DNA of 64,000 nt from contig OY482848.1 in NCBI GenBank assembly GCA_960531495.1, positions 31,396,177 through 31,460,176 of the forward strand. The letters run 5' to 3'. The DNA comes from Zeus faber (Eukaryota > Chordata > Actinopteri > Zeiformes > Zeidae). A program made the position numbers and the translations under genes. Shown in pieces: positions 58,030-64,000 of this stretch (the stretch's first letter is position 1; each line of letters begins with the position of its first letter). Under the pieces are notes generated by a model that saw nothing but the letters and a program-made list of their open reading frames with translations, made no database searches and had not been told where the DNA came from.

Positions 58030-58468
58030 CAAAACAGCGGCAAAACTGCTTTACGGCAATATGTGACATCCTTTGGGGTCACGGTGCTTTACGTTATCTG
58101 CATGTGGGAGTAAATGAAAACAAACATGGAGGAGTGTGGCGCGCATGTTGAATAAGGAAATCTCAAATTGCACAATGGCACCATTCATGGATTACTATAA
58201 CATTTGGTTGTCTGCTACCGAGCTGCAACAACAAAGTGAAGGGGACTACCGAGCCCAACCAAAGTACATTTTTGTTTGGCGATCGCGTTTCAATTCAAGG
58301 TTTCAGTGAATGAAAATAAACACCAATATGTCATTCGAGTCATCATGTCTCAAGTCAAGTCACGAGTCTTTAACTTCCAAGTCCAAGCCGAGTGTCAAGT
58401 CTTTTTCTTTTTTCTTGCAAGTCATCAAAAGAGGGACTTGAGGCGACTGGAGTCCAAGTCACAATGAC
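58030..58468. repeat. CAAGTC-rich transposon remnant, copy 2
   Basis: Eight or more CAAGTC/GAGTC-type hexamers at 58340-58465, comparable to 50400-50525. The left part (58030-58300) has no recognisable coding content. Confidence 0.5.
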
Positions 58469-58529
58469 AATTTTCTTTAATCTTAAAACTACTCCTCTCT
58501 GAGGAGTAGTTTTAAGATTAAAGAAAATT
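58469..58529. repeat. Perfect palindrome, 29-bp arms, 3-nt loop
   Basis: Positions 58469-58497 are the exact reverse complement of 58501-58529, with TCT between. The centre reads ACTACTCCTC TCT GAGGAGTAGT. It lies at the boundary between the CAAGTC-rich remnant and the Polinton region. Confidence 0.9.
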
Positions 58530-59045
58530 CACATTACCCTTTATTATATTATCCAAAAGAGTGTAGTACTTTCACGATGCGCTATCGCCAAAAAAGTGAA
58601 TGAGGATCATTTCCAATCTTTTAAACGATTCGATCAAATCATGGTGACGGTCAGAACAATGGGTGAACAGTACCAATGGGAGCATCTCATTAATCTTCGT
58701 TGGAGAACAATGTTGAACTGTTGCTGATGCAATGTGTGTGTCAAATCCCCGATAACGCTTTTCAGCACGGACATTTGTTTTCATTGTATTGTTTGCCTGT
58801 CCAGGTAATCTACGTACTATTCATTTTGAACATATATTATCTGTATTATATGCTATTGTTATTGAAAAATGTGGTGTTTTAATGTTAATACAAATCAATG
58901 ACGTGCTATAATTATATTGATGTATCAACTATTCGACTGAAGAATCAAATAAAATGTATAAAATAAAAGAATCAAATAAAAGTGTCATGATGCTGATACA
59001 AAACAATTAAACTATATAAACATGAGTATAAGAGCTTTCACAGCC

Positions 59046-59545
59046 ATGTCTGTTTCAAAGAAAACACCGTGTTCGTTAAGGAAGGCTTTTTACAATTCTA
59101 ACCGGGGGTAGACAAGTTACAGAAAGCGATGTAAGATGAAACGGGGGAAAAGCTGAAGGGGGTGAGGTAAGAGATTTGGTTGGTGCAGCAGGATGCTTAC
59201 ACTTTACACAAACCGCCATAAGAAATATACCCTAGGAATTGTGTGTTTGTATTTATGTATTTAAGAGTACGTATCAGTTCCAGGTGGATCTGTTTGATAT
59301 GCAAGCCCTGAGCAGATACAATGATGGATTCAAATACCGCCTAATGGTCGAAGACCTTTTTTCGAAGAAAAAAAAAAAAAAAAAAAAAAGCCTATGCACA
59401 GGCTTTGAAAAACAACAGGGGGGCTGAGGTGACTAGGGCCTTTCAATCAATTTTTTGCTGAAAGTGGGATTCCTCTCAAACTGAAGACGGATGATGGCAA
59501 AGAATTTTTTCAACATGACATTAGCTAATTTATGAAAGAAGCATA
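59046..59545 (+). pseudogene. Polinton integrase, N-terminal and core fragment
   Basis: Starts near ATG 59046 (MSVSKKTPCSLRKAFYNSNRG, then a stop). Later frames give IWLVQQDAYTLHKPP (59165-59215), FQVDLFDMQALSRYNDGFKY (59278-59335; D of VDLFDMQ is the first catalytic residue) and, after an A-run of about 20 at 59370-59389, KNNRGAEVTRAFQS and LKTDDGKEFF (59480-59505), the second catalytic Asp. The retroviral-type DDE integrase family of Polintons has this VDL.DMQ...YNDG signature. Frameshifts, stops and the A-run disable it. Confidence 0.7.
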
Positions 59546-60125
59546 ACATTACACATTTTGTGACAGAGTGAGTTAAAAGCGTCTGCTGTAGACTTTAATA
59601 GATTTAGATGTAGATATAGATTTAATAGAACGTTGAAAGGGTGTATGTAGAAATATTTTAACGCCAAAAGCACCTGACTCTACCGCAATATTTAAGATCA
59701 TCTTATGATGGGGTATAATCGCAGCTTTCACAGTAGTATTAAAATGTTGTTGTGTGTGAGCGGGCTAGAGCTCGTAGGGTGTATTGATGCGTCTAGTGCA
59801 GCATACTAGAGAGATGTTGCTTGTAGAGATGCATGTGACTCCCCTCCCTTAGTTTCTGCCGCTGATCAACCCAGTCTTGGGTAAAGGAAGCCGAGTGCGT
59901 TAGTCTTCCGAGGTCAGTACATAGCCTCTCCATCACCAAGACTTCTGCAGTGCCTCCGCGTGGCCACACACGGTAACTGGGTATCGCGAGGTCCCAGGCC
60001 AAACTGTAGGAGATCTCGGAGCAGCAGTGGGCCCCAGAGGCAAGGCGCGCAGGCCCACCGGTGTGTGGACAAGCCCTGGCGTCTGCCAACCACTGTCCCA
60101 GCTATGGGTTAAATAGCGTGGGCAG

Positions 60126-60851
60126 ATGGGGCTCATAACCACATTCAGTTCTGTGGGCTCAGACCACCACGTGGTCTCCATGCGGCTGAGACTGAGCCTC
60201 AGGGTCCCTAAACCAAGTCCTAAGATCTGGCGGGACTGGAAAGCGTTCTCAAACAACCCTGGCCTTCAAACCAGGTACACGGAGGAGGTGAGGAAGCGTT
60301 TCCAGCAGCTGGACAAAGGAGCGGAGTCCAGCAACGAATACATGCGTTTCATTGCTGCGAACGAGGAGGCGACCAAACTATGTGTGCCCATGATGGAGAG
60401 AGTCAGATCCTCCCGGCGATCGAAACACCCTGAGGTAGTAGCAGCGCGAGGGCATGTGGAGGAAGCCCGCCTCAACTATGAGCGGGTACCAACAGTGGAG
60501 AGACGTAGGGAGCTGAATGAAGCCAAACAGCTTCTCTTCAACACCTACTACACCATCAAAGGGGAGGAGCTGATGGAGAAAGTGCAGAGAGTGAAGGCAG
60601 CGCAAGGTGGACAGAGATATGGGGAGGCCTGGAGGGTAATCAATAAAATGACTGGGAGGAAGAGGACCAAGAAGGGACAGGTCGACGGACACGGCCCTGA
60701 GGAGAGGGTGACAACCTGGGCCAGGCACTTCCAGAGGCTGCTGGGAGAGACTGCGGAGTGGAGGAAGATGTGCCAACAGTCCTCCAAGACCTGGGAATTG
60801 ATGATGGTCCCTTCACGGCTGGGGAGGTCGCCAGGGCAAAAACCACCGTGA
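60126..60851 (+). pseudogene. RTE-like LINE ORF, endonuclease end and linker (frameshifted)
   Basis: An ATG-initiated frame in which the true family sequence runs from about 60150 to 60757: GSDHHVVSMRLRLSLR, then a coiled-coil-like charged region (RRSKHPEVVAARGHVEEARL, GEELMEKVQRVKAAQGG, EAWRVINKMTGRKRTKKGQV). At about 60757, GCGGAGTGGAGG appears to lack one G; after this the family sequence continues in the next frame. Confidence 0.7.
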
Positions 60852-62320
60852 AAGTGGGGAAAAGTGCCGGTCCAGATGGTCTACCCCCAGAGGTCCTGAA
60901 GAAATGTGATCTCGACGACATCTTTCTAGATTTCTGCAACCTTGCTCTGCTGCACAATCGGCAGCCTGATATGTGGTCTCTATCGAACATCATCCCAGTG
61001 CCCAAAGCTGGAGATCTCTCGAAACCGGACAACTACCGAGGCATTAGCCTGACATGTATCCCTGCAAAGATCTACAATCGCATGATACTGAACAGGATAA
61101 GACCTGCCATCGACCCTCATTTGAGGGAGAACCAGAACGGCTTTCGGGAGGGGAGAACAACAACAGCCCAGATCTTGGCACTCAGGAGAATAATTGAGGA
61201 GGTGAGGAAGGACAACCTGACTGCAGTTCTGTGCTTCATTGATATCAAAAAGGCTTTTGACTCGATCCACAGAGGCATGATGGTGAAAATCCTTAGGGCG
61301 TATGGAATTCCTCCCAACCTACTCCGAGCAATAGAGACCATGTACGCAGGAACAAGGGCCAAGGTGATGACCCCAGATGGCAACAGCGAGGAGTTTGACA
61401 TCCTGGCTGGCGTTATGCAAGGGGACACACTAGCCCCCTTCCTCTTCATCATAGTCCTCGATTACGCACTCAGGAAGGCAATCAGCGGGCGAGAGCAGGA
61501 ACTTGGCTTCACGCTAACACCAAGGAGGTCAAGACGACATCCCGCAGTGGTCCTCACAGACCTTGATTATGCGGATTACATCAGTCTGCTCTCCAATAAT
61601 GTGGAACAAGCACAAGAACTACTGAAAAGGGTAGAGCTGGAGTGTGCCAAAGTAGGCCTGAGGCTAAACGCCAAGAAAACTGAGGTCATCACCTATGACG
61701 TTCCACCAGAACATCAACCTCTGACTACAGCAGGAGGAACTGTGCTGAAAGAAGTCGATGACTTCAAGTACCTGGGTTCATGGGTCAACTCAACTGAGCA
61801 AGATCTGAAAGTGAGGAAGGCACATGCATGGAGGGCCCTGAACGGCATGTCCAGTGTATGGAACGCCAACCTCCCCCGCCAAATCAAACTCAGCTTCTTC
61901 TATGCGACAGTAGAGTCCGTTCTCCTCTATGGCAGTGAATGGTGGTCCCTGAAGCCAACCCTAGAGAAGTCCCTGGACGGGTGCTACACCAGGATGTTGC
62001 GTGTAGTGCTTCACATCAGCAAGAGTACACATGTAACCAACAGAATTCTGTATGAGGGAATACCAAGGGTGGGCGAGAAGATTGCTGCAAGGAGAATGAG
62101 ACTAGCAGGACACTGCAAAAGACACCAGGAGCTGCCAGCCAGCAAACTGGTACTGTGGGAGCCAACACATGGGCACCGGTCACGAGGACGTCCCACTTTA
62201 ACATATGTGGATGTACTCAAGAATGATGCGGGAGCACAAAGCACCAACGAGCTGGCCAGATGTATGGAGAACCGGGAGGACTGGAAACAACGATGGAAGG
62301 CTCGTCTGAGGACGACCTAG
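60758..62320 (+). CDS. RTE-like LINE reverse transcriptase ORF (about 520 codons)
   Basis: A long open frame with no ATG at its start (first codon GTG); it is the continuation of the preceding ORF after a one-base loss. Motifs: AGPDGLPPEVLKK (N-terminal), SNIIPVPKAGDLSKPDNYRG, VLCFIDIKKAFDSIHRGMMV (motif A), AGVMQGDTLAPFLFIIVLDY (motif B), LTDLDYADYISLLSNN (motif C, YADD changed to YADY), FKYLGSWVNSTEQD, and the C-terminal RMRLAGHCKRHQELPASKL and GHRSRGRPTLTYVDVL. It would synthesise cDNA at the target site in the intact element. The altered second catalytic Asp should inactivate it. One of the youngest-looking elements in the window. Confidence 0.8.
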   Translation: MEEDVPTVLQDLGIDDGPFTAGEVARAKTTVKVGKSAGPDGLPPEVLKKCDLDDIFLDFCNLALLHNRQPDMWSLSNIIPVPKAGDLSKPDNYRGISLTCIPAKIYNRMILNRIRPAIDPHLRENQNGFREGRTTTAQILALRRIIEEVRKDNLTAVLCFIDIKKAFDSIHRGMMVKILRAYGIPPNLLRAIETMYAGTRAKVMTPDGNSEEFDILAGVMQGDTLAPFLFIIVLDYALRKAISGREQELGFTLTPRRSRRHPAVVLTDLDYADYISLLSNNVEQAQELLKRVELECAKVGLRLNAKKTEVITYDVPPEHQPLTTAGGTVLKEVDDFKYLGSWVNSTEQDLKVRKAHAWRALNGMSSVWNANLPRQIKLSFFYATVESVLLYGSEWWSLKPTLEKSLDGCYTRMLRVVLHISKSTHVTNRILYEGIPRVGEKIAARRMRLAGHCKRHQELPASKLVLWEPTHGHRSRGRPTLTYVDVLKNDAGAQSTNELARCMENREDWKQRWKARLRTT

Positions 62321-62344
62321 AGAAAATGAAACTGTCGGAAGTGA

Positions 62345-62560
62345 CGTCAGACACTACCACTCAAGTTTTTATTGACAACTTATATGGTAACTTTCCTCTC
62401 CTGCATCACTCGGCGGGCTTCAAATTTTGTGTTGGGGACGTCAGAAGACTGTCTAAATATAGTGTGTATGATAAAATGTACGAACAGACTTTTACACACA
62501 AGTATTTCTTAGTTTGTGAATGTATAGCAAGAGAACCACCGGTAAACTAAGAGACTACCT
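62345..62560 (+). pseudogene. Polinton integrase, C-terminal module
   Basis: TSDTTTQVFIDNLYGNF, then GFKFCVGDVRRLSKYSVYDK and MYEQTFTHKYFLVCECIARE. The KF.VGD.VR.SK...F.K.Y...... ..F.V motif is the SH3-like DNA-binding end of Polinton/retroviral-type integrases. It continues the fragment at 59046-59545 across the LINE. The reading ends at a TAA (62548-62550) where the family normally runs a little further (RDYLDN in another frame). Confidence 0.65.
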
Positions 62561-63260
62561 AGACAACAGAAATTCTAATTTTACAGTACATTTGTCACAA
62601 CCGATAGAATTACAGGGTCTTTACGAGGTGGAGCTGTCTGAAATCAGCTATCTTCATTCATGGAACAATATAATCTACCCGGACAATAGCTACGAGGTAG
62701 CTATTGTCCGGGTAGATACAAAACTCTACCCGCATTTTTCAAAAACTTAAACTGGGACATTACGAAGACATTCCGCAGTTGCTGGGTAAAATTAATTGCA
62801 GCTTGGTCAAATCCGGCCTGAACATACAATTGAGTTACAACAATCTTGTTAAAAAAGGCGGCTTTATAGGAAATGTCAACCTGTCTGTAAGATTCCACCC
62901 TCCACTGGATTATACTGTATGTTAGGCTATGAGCCTAAAGTGTGGTATCGTGTGGTAGAGGGAATCAGGGCCCATGGATATACATGTGGGGTGTTATTCC
63001 TTGTTGTCTATACCAATATTATAGAATATCAACTCTCGGGAGAATTTCAAGTCCCTCTTCTGAGAATGGTTTAAAATATAGGGTGAATACGGGAAGGTCA
63101 TCAATATAAATGATGACAAACCCCAGTATGTTCCTGTGAATAAATGCACTCTGCAACATATACAAGGAGATTAAATCCGATCAAAACCGGAACATACAAT
63201 TTACCTACGGAAAAGTAATATTCAAACTACGTTTCTCTCCACTCAGGAATAACTTTTGAA
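62540..63260 (+). pseudogene. Polinton-type structural ORF remnant
   Basis: Frames in order: RNSNFTVHLSQPIELQGLYE and VELSEISYLHSWNNI (62570-62675), then an inserted palindrome, SLVKSGLNIQLSYNNL-like sequence (62800-62850), MLGYEPKVWYRVVEG (62920-62962), VVYTNIIEYQLSGEFQVPLL (63005-63063), KPQYVPVNKCTLQHIQ (63118-63165) and TYGKVIFKLRFSPLRNNF in two frames (63200-63258). From memory this resembles an uncharacterised ORF repeatedly found beside integrase and capsid genes in fish and cnidarian Polintons. I cannot say which virion protein it is. Multiple stops. Confidence 0.5.
62673..62717. repeat. Perfect palindrome, 21-bp arms, 3-nt loop
   Basis: Positions 62673-62693 are the exact reverse complement of 62697-62717, with GAG between. 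The left arm continues the expected protein reading (NNIIYPDNSY); the right arm is its inverted copy, so this looks like a secondary event in the Polinton gene. Confidence 0.9.
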
Positions 63261-63429
63261 GTAAGCACACTGATCCTCATATTATGTATGCTCATAGTAT
63301 CCCCAGTAATACCTCAATCAATTGGGAAACGATCTTCCGGGATTCATGGGCTCTCCTGTGATGTGGTTGTGGTCCAGGTTCTATTTTTTCTATATTGAGT
63401 AGAGTCTTTCATTTTGTCCTTTTTCCTTT

Positions 63430-63720
63430 TATTAAACGAGGGGAGAATATTGTGGAAGCTCATTTGAAAACTGCAGCAAAAGGGGTCTCTTTGGACGTCA
63501 TAATGCAGCATTATCCATATTCAATAAAACAGCCGAGTCCAAATAAGAAAAATCCAGACTGATTTGACTTTTGTACCGCGGTAGGAAAAGACAGGCACCG
63601 GCAACTTTTCCCACTGGGTTCCCTCTCATCCGTTCAAAAAGGAGTAAAATCAATAAAAACAAAACCTCAACCAGTCGTAAGGAGCGAAAAGGTGGTAGCA
63701 ACGGTCAGACCATTTTTTAG
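63430..63720 (+). pseudogene. Short basic ORF remnant of the Polinton region
   Basis: Open stretches KRGENIVEAHLKTAAKGVSL and DVIMQHYPYSIKQPSPNKKN (63437-63560), then after a TGA FDFCTAVGKDRHRQLFPLG and a Lys/Arg/Val-rich end (63565-63735). Small basic proteins near the structural genes are common in Polintons. The assignment is by position and composition only. Confidence 0.3.
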
Positions 63721-63739
63721 ACTACGTCAGAAAGAATAA

Positions 63740-64000
63740 AAAATAAATAAAAATGAATGAGTGTTAGCATTGTTTAGGTGTAGAATGCATAAAATCTGAA
63801 CTCGACCTATTTGCCGGTCCCATGACCCAAATCTCCATAGATCAAACCAATTAAGTGGAGATGAAACCATTAAATTCTATAACAATCAAACTGCTCTGGA
63901 TTTTTTAATTCCAAGTATCTGACAATTTTATTTGGATCTGAACTTGACCTTGCTGTATTTCACGAGTTATAGACCACACCACAACAAAACGTTTGAGTTT
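63740..64000. other. Right edge of the window, no gene resolved
   Basis: AT-rich sequence; one frame contains FDPNKI-like fragments, but nothing long enough to name. Confidence 0.5.

Larger units (their letters stand above)
59810..62325 (+). mobile_element. RTE-like LINE, 5'-truncated, nearly intact RT
   Basis: The readable protein begins at the end of an apurinic-type endonuclease (SSVGSDHHVVSMRLRLSLR, 60150-60206), continues through a charged linker (60210-60757), RT and the C-terminal domain to the TAG at 62318-62320. The element ends almost immediately after the stop. The GC-rich segment 59810-60120 in front is of unknown origin. The LINE inserted into the Polinton integrase gene. Confidence 0.75.
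59046..63720 (+). mobile_element. Decayed Polinton/Maverick, left part, interrupted by a LINE
   Basis: Integrase remnants (59046-59545 and 62345-62560) are followed by a conserved structural-type ORF remnant (62540-63260) and a short basic ORF remnant (63430-63715). Gene order, integrase first then capsid-region genes, fits Polintons. A LINE (about 59810-62325) splits the integrase. No terminal inverted repeat, DNA polymerase B, ATPase or protease is in the window; the element may continue past the right edge or be truncated. Confidence 0.65.

Noticed and set aside
59793..60256. Minus-strand ORFs at 59.8-60.3 kb (for example MADARACPHTGGPARLASG)
   Set aside because: The frame is open for about 100 codons, but it overlaps the start of the LINE and has no family I can support. 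Left as an unassigned GC-rich segment.

Overview
The window is eukaryotic and looks like a ray-finned (teleost) fish genome. It carries two intron-containing vertebrate housekeeping genes with GT-AG splice sites, long CA/TG and AT microsatellites, and a fish-typical mix of transposable elements: fish L1, CR1/L2-like LINEs, Tc1, hAT, tRNA-derived SINEs, Gmr1-like Gypsy and Polinton. The species cannot be fixed from the sequence alone.

Genes. rab1a (minus strand, six coding exons, 1127-7566, 202 aa) and actr2/ARP2 (plus strand, nine coding exons, 20012-36483, 394 aa) both assemble exactly in phase with every exon junction intact. They stand head to head about 12 kb apart, matching from memory the RAB1A-ACTR2 neighbourhood of other vertebrates. 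Rab1 is the ER-to-Golgi trafficking GTPase; Arp2 is the actin-related subunit of the Arp2/3 actin-nucleating complex. They are neighbours, not a pathway.

Between the genes (7.6-20 kb) lie a promoter-type SBS (ZNF143/THAP11-like) motif and a second copy of it, an AAC-flanked MITE, a decayed transposase-derived gene (11.8-12.9 kb, minus), an unclassified repeat family in several copies, an unrecognised open coding-like fragment (15.2-15.4 kb), a Gypsy integrase tail, and a 5'-truncated L1. Introns of actr2 hold Tc1 pieces, another L1 tail, a tRNA-SINE and a LINE with a restriction-like endonuclease domain.

From 38.2 kb to the right edge the window is essentially a stack of mobile elements. A decayed fish L1 (38.2-47.0 kb) is split by two hAT elements with readable 8-bp target duplications, a possible solo LTR and a Tc1; one hAT contains a SINE. 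Two CR1/L2-like LINEs in opposite orientation follow, with an unrecognised intact 135-aa ORF (49978-50385) between them. A Ty3/Gypsy element with paired LTRs (53279-57665, minus) shows gag, then integrase, then reverse transcriptase: the copia-like order of the Gmr1 group. It appears to sit inside the plus-strand LINE.

The right end (about 59.0 kb onward) is a decaying Polinton/Maverick: integrase remnants on both sides of an inserted RTE-like LINE (nearly intact RT ORF), followed by remnants of Polinton-type structural ORFs. Two perfect short-loop palindromes (58469-58529, 62673-62717) lie in or beside it. The most interesting parts of the window are the permuted Gypsy element, the Polinton remnant with its palindromes, and the unassigned 135-aa ORF.
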